Positions 8,961 to 17,161 of a DNA stretch of 64,000 nucleotides are shown in pieces (within the stretch, counting starts at the first letter, position 1; every line of letters begins with the position of its first letter). The stretch comes from an uncultured Mucilaginibacter sp. (GTDB lineage: Bacteria; Bacteroidota; Bacteroidia; Sphingobacteriales; Sphingobacteriaceae). A program made the translations under genes and the position numbers. The notes below the pieces were generated by a model that saw nothing but the letters and a program-made list of their open reading frames with translations, was not told where the DNA came from and searched no databases. The stretch lies in assembly GCF_913773635.1 (NCBI RefSeq), contig NZ_CAJYGQ010000005.1, forward strand, positions 186,001 to 250,000. Reading direction: 5' to 3'.

Positions 8961-9127
8961 TTTACACGCCTTGTAAGTAAACTGTTCCAATTCCCGCTTA
9001 AAGCTGTTATTTAAAAGGCGACTTGCTCATCTTGAAGTTTTTATAGCCAGAATATTTGATGATGCGATGGCAGGAGCCGCCTTGCTACAATACTGGCGCA
9101 AATAACCAAAATACCTTATAAAGCAAA
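8961..9127. other. Intergenic stretch with nothing recognised
   Basis: Between the two terminators that face each other after rplY and psd I see no reading frame of convincing length, no RNA fold and no repeat shared with the rest of the window. Confidence 0.5.
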
Positions 9128-9155
9128 AGCGGCTGGCTTTTAAGTGCCAACCGCT
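9128..9155 (-). terminator. Terminator after psd
   Basis: Arms AGCGGCTGGC and GCCAACCGCT pair with one mismatch. Read on the minus strand the hairpin is followed by TTTTGCTTT. It lies about 25 bp after the psd stop codon. Confidence 0.65.
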
Positions 9156-9180
9156 TCTGGTATTATATATTATTGAATGT

Positions 9181-9843
9181 TTAAGCTTGCAGCTCAGCTA
9201 ATACGGTACGGCCGCCTTTAACCTTATCGCCAAGGTTTACGTTAATTTTGGTGCCCAGAGGTAAAAATATATCTACGCGTGAGCCAAATTTGATAAAGCC
9301 AAATTGTTCGCCTTGCTCAACCTGTTGTCCTTCTTTAACGTACCATACAATGCGGCGTGCCAAAGCACCTGCAATTTGCCTGAACAGTACTGTTACACCC
9401 GTTTTGCTTTCAATAGCAATAGTGGTACGCTCATTTTCTGTTGATGATTTTGGGTGCCATGCCACTAGGTATTTACCCGGGTGATATTTAAAGTAAGATA
9501 CTACACCGGCAATAGGATTACGGTTTACGTGCACGTTAACCGGCGACATAAATACAGATACCTGGATGCGTTTATCTTTCAAAAACTCAGGCTCATCAAC
9601 TTCTTCAATTACCACTACTTTACCATCGGCAGGGCAAATAACATGCTCATCATGCGTGGTAACAGCAAATTTAGGGCTGCGGAAAAACTGTAGAATAATA
9701 ACAAACAGTAAAAACGATATTATATAAATAAACCATTTAAGCACCGCTGCTTCGGGGTAGTAAAAATGTACCAGCGCATTCAATACAAAAATGAACAAAA
9801 TGCACAGGGCCATGGAAGTGTATCCTTCTTTATGAAAAGTCAT
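9181..9843 (-). CDS. psd: Phosphatidylserine decarboxylase (short, PSD-A type)
   Basis: Membrane enzyme converting phosphatidylserine to phosphatidylethanolamine. The 220-residue proenzyme has two hydrophobic segments at about residues 10-55, the conserved CPADGKVVVIEEV near 70, FMSPVNVHVNRNPI near 100, and the self-cleavage site KFGSR with the Gly-Ser bond near residue 186, where the pyruvoyl group forms. The length is that of the short archaeal/Bacteroidota class. It is the last gene of a minus-strand run (CPBP protease, DUF2007, cdsA, psd) and the reaction it catalyses draws on the CDP-diacylglycerol that CdsA makes. Confidence 0.96.
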   Translation of the reverse strand: MTFHKEGYTSMALCILFIFVLNALVHFYYPEAAVLKWFIYIISFLLFVIILQFFRSPKFAVTTHDEHVICPADGKVVVIEEVDEPEFLKDKRIQVSVFMSPVNVHVNRNPIAGVVSYFKYHPGKYLVAWHPKSSTENERTTIAIESKTGVTVLFRQIAGALARRIVWYVKEGQQVEQGEQFGFIKFGSRVDIFLPLGTKINVNLGDKVKGGRTVLAELQA

Positions 9844-9938
9844 GATGTGATGCTATTTTATATAAGTTAGCAAAATTAGTAAATAGGTCTGTTTGCCCAA
9901 TAATATTTATAATAAAAGCGAATAGTTAGCGGCCGTGC

Positions 9939-10763
9939 TTAATTGAATATAAAATACAGATAAGCAAATACAATTGGAGCTGCCATAAATAAGCCGTCAA
10001 ACCTATCAAGCAAGCCGCCATGGCCCGGCAATAAGCCACCGCTATCTTTAACGTTAATACTGCGCTTAAACATCGATTCAACCAAATCTCCAAGGGTTCC
10101 AACTATGCTTATTAAAATAGCTACTGATATCCACTGCCTCCAGGCTAGCTCCTTAAAGTAAATACTTAAAACGTAACCGGCTACGGCGCTTATAATAATC
10201 CCTCCAATAAAACCTTCCCAGGTTTTTTTAGGGGAATGGCGCTCAAAAAGCTTAGTGCGGCCAAACTGCCTGCCAACAAGGTAAGCACCAGTATCATTAG
10301 CCCACAGCATAAGCAAAAAGCCCATAGGTATGTGGCTGCTAAACCCACTATTAGTTACAAAGCCCAGCGCATGAAAAAATGCAAAGGGAAGCACCGTAAG
10401 TATAATTCCCAAAAACGTGTAGGCAATATTTTCAAACGGCTTATTGGTGTTGCGGTACAACTCCTGTATGAATATAGCCATCATAGCGGGTACGAGTAAA
10501 AATACCAGCTTATGTATAGTTTGAGCCTCGGGGTATACATCCCAATGAAATAATGCCGCAAATGCTGCATAGGTGTAAACGCCGTTAATTAGGCCTGTTG
10601 CAGTGTTTGGCGATGAACCGCTTTGTTTTATAAGACCATAAAACTCCTGTAAACATAAAACAGCAAGTATGCCGTAAAATACCGAAAATACTGCCGCTCC
10701 TGCAAAAAAGGAGCCCAGCATTACAATCACAAAAAAGAAGCCTGTTATAGCACGAGTTTTCAT
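9939..10763 (-). CDS. cdsA: Phosphatidate cytidylyltransferase
   Basis: Integral membrane enzyme making CDP-diacylglycerol from phosphatidate and CTP, the branch point of phospholipid synthesis. The 274-residue protein is hydrophobic through most of its length, with about seven or eight membrane segments. The family signature occurs in full near the C-terminus: SPKKTWEGFIGG near residue 175 and then GDLVESMFKRSINVKDSG followed by GHGGLLDRFDGL. Its start overlaps the stop of the DUF2007 gene by an ATGA junction, so the two are translationally coupled, and psd follows after 95 bp. Confidence 0.97.
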   Translation of the reverse strand: MKTRAITGFFFVIVMLGSFFAGAAVFSVFYGILAVLCLQEFYGLIKQSGSSPNTATGLINGVYTYAAFAALFHWDVYPEAQTIHKLVFLLVPAMMAIFIQELYRNTNKPFENIAYTFLGIILTVLPFAFFHALGFVTNSGFSSHIPMGFLLMLWANDTGAYLVGRQFGRTKLFERHSPKKTWEGFIGGIIISAVAGYVLSIYFKELAWRQWISVAILISIVGTLGDLVESMFKRSINVKDSGGLLPGHGGLLDRFDGLFMAAPIVFAYLYFIFN

Positions 10764-10972
10764 AAGGTTATTTGGTTCATTACCATCAGTTCAATGGCCT
10801 GGCTAAAATTCTCTTCGTGTATGTACACTTCAATATTGCCAAAATTTTGATGAGATGATGCCTGCCTGTTAAGCAATACAGCGCCAATTTCATGTTCCAA
10901 CAGCACTTGCTTTATAATTTCAGCTTGGTAGTAGTTAGAAGAAGAGTAAATCTTGACCCAGTTTTTTTCCAT
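10760..10972 (-). CDS. DUF2007 family small protein
   Basis: A 70-residue protein beginning MEKNWVKIYSSSNYYQAEIIKQVLLEHEIGAVLLN, the usual opening of DUF2007 domains, which resemble small ACT/ferredoxin-like folds and are annotated only as putative signal-transducing proteins. Its start overlaps the stop codon of the CPBP gene by one base and its stop overlaps the cdsA start, so all three are tightly coupled. The placement between a membrane protease and cdsA is suggestive of membrane homeostasis, but function is unknown. Confidence 0.88.
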   Translation of the reverse strand: MEKNWVKIYSSSNYYQAEIIKQVLLEHEIGAVLLNRQASSHQNFGNIEVYIHEENFSQAIELMVMNQITL

Positions 10973-11907
10973 TAAACGCTGTCGGCAATTGTTTTGCGGT
11001 TAGCTACCCTGCGGTAGCCCAGCAGCAAAGTTAAGGTAAAAGCAGCACTTAAAACTGGTAAAAAGTAATTAAACGCATGCTGTGCATCGGGGTTTATATC
11101 AATTTTTTTGTGCTGATATAGGTAGGTAAGCACAACCGCAGTTCCATTGTTTAAAAAATGGCCCCATACAGCCGGCCATATACTACCGCTCCATACCGTA
11201 AAATAGCCAAACAAAACACCGAGCATCAAGCGGGGTAGAAAACCATAAAACTCCATATGAAAGGCACTGAATAGTGCGGCGGTTATCCAAACTGCCCAGT
11301 GTATGCTATTGGTCCACTGTAAAAAAATGGTTTGCAAACACCCTCTGAACATCAGTTCCTCGGCTATTGCTGTTACAAGTGCAACCAGCATGAGGGCTTT
11401 AAACATGTCTGCCAGTGTATCCATTTTAAGTAGTACAGCTGTTACCTTTTGTGCGCTATCCTCAGCGCGGCGCAGTGCGTTTTCCAGTCCTTTTAAAAAC
11501 TCAGGAAGAACCATTTTGCGATTGAAGGTAATAAGTGTTTCCATAAAGGGCATACTTACCACCATGGTAGCCAAAACTATTAACATAAGCACGGAAGGGA
11601 ATTTTACCGATACTTTAAGATAATTTGACGGCTGGCGTGTAAGTAGTTTTGCAAATACTATGGGTATAAGTAAAATGGGTATGGTGGTGCCTGCAACCTG
11701 CAATATCCACAGGTTTTGAGTAACAATGGGTGAGGTTAAATCTAGGCTCACAAATTCCATAAGGCTGTTTGCGCCATATTTGCCTGCTATATAAGCCAGG
11801 GCTATAACATTGCCCAGCAGTAATAAGGCTATAGTTACTCCAATAAAAGCAGCAAATTGAAGTGCCGGGCCAAATTCCTGCTCGTAATATGGTTTTTTGC
11901 TGATCAT
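10972..11907 (-). CDS. CPBP family intramembrane glutamic endopeptidase
   Basis: A 311-residue multispanning membrane protein of the CPBP (Abi/Rce1-like) family. The three catalytic motifs are present in order: EELMFRG (EExxxR) near residue 188, FSAFHMEFYG (FxxxH) near 224, and HFLNNGTAV (HxxxN) near 262. About eight hydrophobic segments surround them. Members cleave prenylated or other membrane substrates, but the target here is unknown. It opens the operon with DUF2007, cdsA and psd. Its start is 46 bp from the start of the divergent dus gene. Confidence 0.93.
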   Translation of the reverse strand: MISKKPYYEQEFGPALQFAAFIGVTIALLLLGNVIALAYIAGKYGANSLMEFVSLDLTSPIVTQNLWILQVAGTTIPILLIPIVFAKLLTRQPSNYLKVSVKFPSVLMLIVLATMVVSMPFMETLITFNRKMVLPEFLKGLENALRRAEDSAQKVTAVLLKMDTLADMFKALMLVALVTAIAEELMFRGCLQTIFLQWTNSIHWAVWITAALFSAFHMEFYGFLPRLMLGVLFGYFTVWSGSIWPAVWGHFLNNGTAVVLTYLYQHKKIDINPDAQHAFNYFLPVLSAAFTLTLLLGYRRVANRKTIADSV

Positions 11908-11926
11908 ACAGTTGTTGCAAATTATG

Positions 11927-11934
11927 TACTTTTG
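11927..11934 (+). promoter_or_regulatory. Promoter -7 element of dus
   Basis: TACTTTTG matches TAnnTTTG exactly and lies 19 bp before the dus start codon. TTG trinucleotides occur 12-15 bp upstream, which is closer than usual, so the -33 element is weak. Confidence 0.6.
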
Positions 11935-11953
11935 CAGTTGTTAAAGATAGGGC

Positions 11954-12946
11954 ATGTCTGTACAAATAGGAAATATTGATTTAGGAGAGTTCCCGCTGCT
12001 GCTGGCACCAATGGAGGATGTGAGCGATCCGCCGTTCCGTTATGTATGTAAGCAAAACGGGGCCGATATGATGTATACTGAATTCATATCATCTGAGGGG
12101 TTAATACGCGATGCTGCCAAAAGCCGTAAAAAGCTGGACATATTTGATTATGAAAGGCCTATAGGTATTCAAATATTTGGCAGCGATATCAATAGCATGC
12201 GCGAAGCTACCGAAATATCAACCCAGGCAGGCCCTGATTTGATGGATATTAATTACGGATGCCCGGTAAAAAATGTAGCCTGCCGTGGTGCAGGTGCAAG
12301 CCTTTTGCAGGATATTGATAAAATGGTGGCCATGACCAAAGCTGTTGTTGAGGCAACGCATTTGCCGGTTACGGTAAAAACGCGTTTAGGTTGGGATGAT
12401 AACACCAAAAACGTTTATGAGGTTGCCGAACGCCTGCAAGATGTAGGTATTAAGGCTTTAACTATACACGGCCGTACACGCGCTCAAATGTACAAGGGCG
12501 TGGCTGATTGGTCGCTCATACGCGATATTAAAAAGAACCCGCGCATCAAAATTCCTATTTTTGGTAACGGTGACATTGATTCGCCCGAAAAAGCGGCAAA
12601 CTGGCGGCTTGAATACGGAGTTGATGGCATGATGATAGGCCGTGCAGCTATTGGCTACCCTTGGATTTTCAGAGAAGTGAAGCACTTTTTTGAAACGGGT
12701 ACGCACCTTGAAGGCCCAACAATAACCGAGCGTGTTGACGTTTGCAAAACCCACTTACAAAAGTCAATTGAGTGGAAAGGCCCTAAAACCGGGGTTTTTG
12801 AAATGCGGAGACACTATTCAAACTATTTTAAAGGTCTCGAAAATTTTAAAGAATTCAGAACCAGGCTGGTGAGTACTGAAAATATAGATGAGCTTTTTGA
12901 AATACTTGAACAAATTACCAATCGTTACACTCACGAACTGGCGTGA
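11954..12946 (+). CDS. dusB: tRNA-dihydrouridine synthase (DusB-like)
   Basis: FMN enzyme reducing specific uridines in tRNA to dihydrouridine. The 330-residue protein opens with the FMN-binding barrel strand LLLAPMEDVSDPPFR, and carries the catalytic cysteine C110 in NYGCPVKNVACRGAGASLL. Further family motifs are VTVKTRLGWD near 140, IHGRTRAQMYKG near 172, IPIFGNGDI near 198 and GVDGMMIGRAAIGYPWIF near 220. The C-terminal helical tRNA-binding domain is present. The position specificity is not certain; DusB is the closest type by motif spacing. apaG follows after 33 bp. Confidence 0.94.
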   Translation: MSVQIGNIDLGEFPLLLAPMEDVSDPPFRYVCKQNGADMMYTEFISSEGLIRDAAKSRKKLDIFDYERPIGIQIFGSDINSMREATEISTQAGPDLMDINYGCPVKNVACRGAGASLLQDIDKMVAMTKAVVEATHLPVTVKTRLGWDDNTKNVYEVAERLQDVGIKALTIHGRTRAQMYKGVADWSLIRDIKKNPRIKIPIFGNGDIDSPEKAANWRLEYGVDGMMIGRAAIGYPWIFREVKHFFETGTHLEGPTITERVDVCKTHLQKSIEWKGPKTGVFEMRRHYSNYFKGLENFKEFRTRLVSTENIDELFEILEQITNRYTHELA

Positions 12947-12979
12947 TTATTGATTTACAAGTTTTTTAACCTTAAACAT

Positions 12980-13369
12980 ATGGCAACAACTATTATTACA
13001 GATGGGGTTAAAGTTTCGGTTGAAACACAATATCAACCCGAATACTCAAACCCGGCGAATGAGCATTTCATGTTTGCCTACAAAATTCATATCGAAAATT
13101 TAAGCGATTATACCATTCAGCTTATGCGCCGTCATTGGAGCATATTTGATTCAAATGGTACTCACCGCGAGGTTGAGGGTGAAGGTGTTGTAGGTTTGCA
13201 ACCGGTAATTGAACCGGGTGAATCGCATGAATATATATCTGGCTGTAACCTTAAAACTGATATGGGCAGCATGAAAGGCGAGTACCAAATGCTGCGTTTG
13301 TTAGATAATACCGTTTTTGACGCGCAGATTCCTGAATTTTACCTCATCGCACCGTTCAAAATGAATTAA
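12980..13369 (+). CDS. apaG: ApaG domain protein
   Basis: A 129-residue cytosolic beta-sandwich protein of the ApaG family (fibronectin-like fold). The diagnostic stretch is FAYKIHIENLSDYTIQLMRRHWSIFDSNG, followed by VEGEGVVGLQPVIEPGESHEYISGC, both near universal in the family. The start at 12980 (MATTIITDG) gives the normal length; a start 30 bp upstream would add ten poorly conserved residues. The name comes from an association with Ap4A metabolism and cobalt or magnesium resistance in enterobacteria; the biochemical role remains unclear. It is probably co-transcribed with dus. Confidence 0.95.
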   Translation: MATTIITDGVKVSVETQYQPEYSNPANEHFMFAYKIHIENLSDYTIQLMRRHWSIFDSNGTHREVEGEGVVGLQPVIEPGESHEYISGCNLKTDMGSMKGEYQMLRLLDNTVFDAQIPEFYLIAPFKMN

Positions 13370-13383
13370 GGTGTCACAAACGC

Positions 13384-15243
13384 TTACCTGTTTATTTTAA
13401 AGCCTGGGGGAACGTAGTCTTTAGGCAAATATTCAGGCGGCGTAGTGGTTGCATTACCATCTCTCACGGCATGGTAGGTTGGCGACAACAATTCAATTCC
13501 CGCCTCATTAAATGTATCTTGCAGGTTTTTATACAGTTCTGAATATATCAGGGCTTGTTTGCTTGCGTGTTTGGTGTAGCCATTTATCTGGTAAGCTACG
13601 CTGAAATCATCAAAATTTGTTTGTAGAACAAAAGGTTCAGGTTCATGCTCAATCATGGGAGTGGCTTTTGCTGCCGCTATGAGCAATTCATGCACCTTGC
13701 GCCAGGGCACATCATAGCCAACAGTAACGGTTTTATAGATGATAAGTCCTTTGTCTGCCGTTTCAACTGTGAAATTCACGGTATGGTTATTCATCACCAT
13801 TGAATTTGGTATGGAAATAACCTCGTTTTTTATGGTGCGTATTCTTGTTACCAGCAATGATTTTTCAATGATGTCTCCTGTAGCATCTCCAATTTTCACA
13901 CGATCACCAATTTTAAAAGCCCGCATATAGGTTAACACCAGGCCTGCTACCACATTGCTCAAAGCACCTGCCGAACCGAATGTGAAAAGAACGCCCACGA
14001 ACACCGAAACACCCTTAAATATAGGCGATTCGGACCCAGGCATATAAGGAAATATAACAATTAACATAAACGCCAGCACCAGTATGCGTATAATTTGAAA
14101 TGTAGGGTTTGCCCAGTCTGTATAAAAGCCAGGTATGCGCAATACGCCACGTTCAATTTCATCCTTAATAAAACGTAAAAAACGTATAATATACCTGAAC
14201 ACCAAAACCAATACAATGATGGTAATGAGGTTTGGAATGTAATTCCAAATAGCTACCAGGATTCCTTTTACGGGAGTAGTGAAGTAGCTTAACAGCTTCA
14301 CCGAGTAGTCTTTAGTCCAGGGGAAAATGCCGAATAAAATAGGTAAAGCAAGGTAGATGATGATAATTACAAATACCCATTTTACCAAGGTTGCAACAAT
14401 ATTTAAAACATATACCGACCGGTCTGCCGTTAGCAACTCATAGTTTTTAATACGCAGCCCTTTTATAAGATGGTCTTTTTGCGCAGCTATTTTCTGTTGT
14501 ATCCAATTGAATATGCGTTGCAGAAAGTATATGATAAGCAGGGCAACAACTATCACCAAAAGTGCCAGTCCGGCTTCTTTAAGTAATGTGTCCCAACTGG
14601 TTTCATTTTGGTAGTTGATGATTGCCTTAGCTATTACATCTTTATATTGCATAGCCAATACCGAGCGCTTTTTTTCGGCCCACAAGGCATCTATTTCGGC
14701 AATACTCATTATAAGCATTTTGCCATACTGCAAGTCAATGGTTTGTTCTGCCTCAGTAATTTTTAGTGAGTCGGCAGCAAAAAGATGATCATGACTAATG
14801 GTTTCCAGGCGGTCAATTATTGCAGCGGCACGGTCTGAAGCCGAAAAGCTGCCTTGGCGGTTATAGATAGTGAACAAGGTATCCTTAAAGAATATAACTG
14901 GATAACCCTTTACAAATCTACGTAACGAGTCTACCTGTCGCTTCTGCTTTGCAGCTCTTACTGAATCCTGACTTCTAAGTTCGACTAGTTCGCGCTGTAA
15001 GGCCGACTTGCGTGTGTTATCAGATGACTTGAGCATACTTATTTGTATTTCAAGAGCTTCTTTCTTTAATGAATCGGCAACGTGCTCGGCCTGTAATTGC
15101 TGTAATCTGTTTAGTTGCGCACCTAAAACCTTGTTATTAATAGTATCTGTAGTTTGTTGTTTTTTACCTGCAGTGTCTTGTGCTTTGCTTTGGCATATAA
15201 GCAAACTAAAAGTTACGGCTAATAATAAAGTACTGATGCGCAT
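13384..15243 (-). CDS. MscS-family mechanosensitive channel with long N-terminal region
   Basis: A 619-residue protein starting with a signal peptide (MRISTLLLAVTFSLLICQSKAQD). Residues about 25-220 are a helical, charged, probably periplasmic region. About five membrane segments follow from roughly 225, ending in the pore helix FTFGSAGALSNVVAGLVLTYMRAF, and then the MscS beta domain FKIGDRVKIGDATGDIIEKSLLVTRIRTIKNEVISIPNSMVMN. The start at 15243 is supported both by the signal peptide and by a TACTTTTG element 26 bp upstream; a start at 15309 would lie before that promoter. It should release solutes on hypo-osmotic shock; gating of this large form is not predictable. Confidence 0.92.
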   Translation of the reverse strand: MRISTLLLAVTFSLLICQSKAQDTAGKKQQTTDTINNKVLGAQLNRLQQLQAEHVADSLKKEALEIQISMLKSSDNTRKSALQRELVELRSQDSVRAAKQKRQVDSLRRFVKGYPVIFFKDTLFTIYNRQGSFSASDRAAAIIDRLETISHDHLFAADSLKITEAEQTIDLQYGKMLIMSIAEIDALWAEKKRSVLAMQYKDVIAKAIINYQNETSWDTLLKEAGLALLVIVVALLIIYFLQRIFNWIQQKIAAQKDHLIKGLRIKNYELLTADRSVYVLNIVATLVKWVFVIIIIYLALPILFGIFPWTKDYSVKLLSYFTTPVKGILVAIWNYIPNLITIIVLVLVFRYIIRFLRFIKDEIERGVLRIPGFYTDWANPTFQIIRILVLAFMLIVIFPYMPGSESPIFKGVSVFVGVLFTFGSAGALSNVVAGLVLTYMRAFKIGDRVKIGDATGDIIEKSLLVTRIRTIKNEVISIPNSMVMNNHTVNFTVETADKGLIIYKTVTVGYDVPWRKVHELLIAAAKATPMIEHEPEPFVLQTNFDDFSVAYQINGYTKHASKQALIYSELYKNLQDTFNEAGIELLSPTYHAVRDGNATTTPPEYLPKDYVPPGFKINR

Positions 15244-15268
15244 AATAGAGGGTTGGTTTATTGATAAC

Positions 15269-15276
15269 CAAAAGTA
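15269..15276 (-). promoter_or_regulatory. Promoter -7 element of the MscS gene
   Basis: Minus-strand TACTTTTG matches TAnnTTTG exactly, 25 bp before the chosen start codon. No TTG lies at the ideal distance upstream, so this is a half-match. Confidence 0.5.
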
Positions 15277-15413
15277 AAGGATAGTGTTTAAAAGTGCATG
15301 GTTAAGCAATGGTTGAATTTGCAGTTCACAATTTTAACAGGAACAAAACTTGCAATTGATGTTAGAACCGGGCAACGCTCCAAAATAACTCCTGGTACAT
15401 TAATTAATTATTT

Positions 15414-15770
15414 ATGATCAAGTTTAAATTTTTTTCCGATCCTAAGATCACCAAGAAAGACACCGGCGATTTGCAGGCGCTAAATGTTTTGTTTAACTAT
15501 CAAGCTACTGACCTTGAAGTATTAGATAAGACACAGGAAATTTTAGAGCGGGTAGTGTCATTTCGTAACGCTGGAAAATACGATGGCTATGAACTCAGTA
15601 AAAATGGTGAAAGTGGTGTTTTCTTTTTCAAAGCACAAAGCAGTGAAAACTTATACAAAATGATACTTCCTGTATTAAAGGATATTCCATTTTTGAAAGG
15701 GGCCGAAGTGCAGTTGCAAACTCATTCAAGCCAGGATAATGAGAATTTAGTAAAAACATTCGTTATATAG
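15414..15770 (+). CDS. Conserved-looking 118-residue protein of unknown function
   Basis: A soluble 118-residue protein with no signal peptide or membrane segment and a normal base composition for the region. It reads as an alternating alpha/beta sequence (IKFKFFSDPKI, then VLDKTQEILERVVSFRNAG, then GVFFFKAQSSENLYKMILPVLKDI), which suggests a compact domain of ferredoxin-like size. I do not recognise a family. It is transcribed away from the MscS gene and has no close downstream partner, so context gives no clue. It is real-looking because of codon use and a clean start after an AT-rich leader. Confidence 0.6.
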   Translation: MIKFKFFSDPKITKKDTGDLQALNVLFNYQATDLEVLDKTQEILERVVSFRNAGKYDGYELSKNGESGVFFFKAQSSENLYKMILPVLKDIPFLKGAEVQLQTHSSQDNENLVKTFVI

Positions 15771-16069
15771 CTTTTGACGTAATAAATGTCTTTACAGTTT
15801 GATCTGTCGAGGTTAATTTTAGGTTAAAATATTTTAACAATCCTAGTTGCGATTTTGTTAAATATAGTTTGGCATAGTTTCAGATTACGGTCACAAAGCA
15901 AAATGGATTGTAAAGCTTAAGCGGCCCGTTTTTATCATTATTAAGCTTAACAAAACTTTACAAACGTGAAAAATTTTGCCTGGAATGTAGCGCTTTGGGT
16001 AAGAAAGTTCCATCCAGTTTGCCACTTTTAACATCATTCGCAATCGGAGATTTGGTTATTACACGAAAA
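15771..16069. other. Intergenic region without recognisable gene
   Basis: About 300 bases follow the orphan gene. The only frames are shorter than 25 codons. No promoter consensus, RNA fold or copy of the window's repeats was seen here; the stretch 15900-16050 looks slightly coding-like but carries stops in every frame. Confidence 0.5.
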
Positions 16070-16093
16070 AAGGCTAACCACTTGGTTAGCCTT
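16070..16093 (-). terminator. Terminator after the YugP-like peptidase
   Basis: Ten-base arms AAGGCTAACC and GGTTAGCCTT enclose a 4-base loop, followed on the minus strand by five T residues. It lies 17 bp after the stop codon at 16110. Confidence 0.85.
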
Positions 16094-16109
16094 CATTTGT
16101 TTTATTTAA

Positions 16110-16847
16110 TTAATCTCTGCGGCTGTTGAGTATTTGCAGATAGTAAAGCAGCGTTGCCAGGGAGCTTAGTGCTGCAACCACATACGTCATGGCTGCCCAC
16201 CAAAGCGCATCTTTCGCTTCTGAATGTTCCTGGCGGGTTTGCATTACCGTGTAGTTATTTTCTAACCATGCTAAAGCACGTCTGCTGGCGTCAAACTCTA
16301 CCGGCAAAGTTATAAAGCTAAATACGGTTACAACGCCCAATGCAATAACACCTATGAACAGTACGGTAGGACTGTTTGAAAAAATCATCAGCATAACACC
16401 AATCATTAAGGTCCATTGTACAAGGTTTGAAGCAAACTGCACCATTGGCACCAGCGCCGAACGTAACCTTAACCAACTGTAAGCTTTAGCGTGCTGAACA
16501 GCGTGCCCGCATTCGTGTGCTGCTACGGCTGCCGCTGCCACACTACGGCTGTGGTAAACATCAGGACTTAAGTTAACGGTACGGTTTTCAGGATTATAGT
16601 GGTCAGTTAGCTGGCCTTCAACCGACATAATTTGTACGTTGGTTATACCGTGATCGCGCAACATGCGCTCAGCCACTTCGGCACCCGACATACCCGACGA
16701 TAGCGGAATCTCGCCATACTCCTTAAACTTGCTTTTAAAACGCCATTGAACAATTAAACTTATTATGGCTATGGCTATCATTAGCAGCCAGCCTGAATTA
16801 AATCCGCCAGCACCAATGTAGCCCAAAATCATATTCAAATTCATCAT
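16110..16847 (-). CDS. Zinc-dependent membrane peptidase, YugP/DUF2324 family
   Basis: A 245-residue integral membrane zinc peptidase of the YugP type. A first membrane segment (WLLMIAIAIISLIVQW) is followed by the recognisable GMSGAEVAERMLRDHGITNVQI and DHYNPENRTVNLSPDVYHSRSVAAAAVAAHECGHAVQH, with the zinc-binding HECGH near residue 111. Three more membrane segments follow and FDASRRALAWLE supplies the usual third-ligand region. The start was placed at the first of two adjacent Met codons at 16847; the ten residues further upstream are not typical. Function is unknown beyond presumed proteolysis. Confidence 0.92.
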   Translation of the reverse strand: MMNLNMILGYIGAGGFNSGWLLMIAIAIISLIVQWRFKSKFKEYGEIPLSSGMSGAEVAERMLRDHGITNVQIMSVEGQLTDHYNPENRTVNLSPDVYHSRSVAAAAVAAHECGHAVQHAKAYSWLRLRSALVPMVQFASNLVQWTLMIGVMLMIFSNSPTVLFIGVIALGVVTVFSFITLPVEFDASRRALAWLENNYTVMQTRQEHSEAKDALWWAAMTYVVAALSSLATLLYYLQILNSRRD

Positions 16848-17161
16848 AATCTTTCCTATATACCTGTATACAATCAAAAAGCATTCCGCTTAGCGTTCAT
16901 GCAATTAACCATATAATAATGTACAAATAGCTGTCAAATGTTCAGTAAGGCGTGTAAATGTGTCGCGAATTCTTAAAAAATTCTAATAAGATGTAGCACT
17001 CGACCGAGTGATTGCGTACGGTATTTAACTCACCATTTTGGCAGGGTAACTCGTGTAAACTTTATCACAGGATGCAGCGCTTAGGTGTACGCTTATTCCG
17101 ATTATTCAAGTGTAAAGCCGGTGAACATAAGGGGTTGTGTTTGCCGGCACATGAGTAAGCA
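16848..17161. other. Intergenic region, short palindromes only
   Basis: This roughly 310-base gap holds no convincing gene. A 14-bp inverted repeat, CACTCGACCGAGTG, lies at 16997-17010. Near 17116-17147 a GCCGG/CCGGC pair could form a weak hairpin after murF on the minus strand. Neither is strong enough to call. Confidence 0.4.

Noticed and set aside
16997..17010. CACTCGACCGAGTG inverted repeat as an operator.
   Set aside because: It is not close to any start codon: both neighbouring genes run on the minus strand, and the site is 150 bp after the YugP-like gene start and behind murF. Too short to stand alone.
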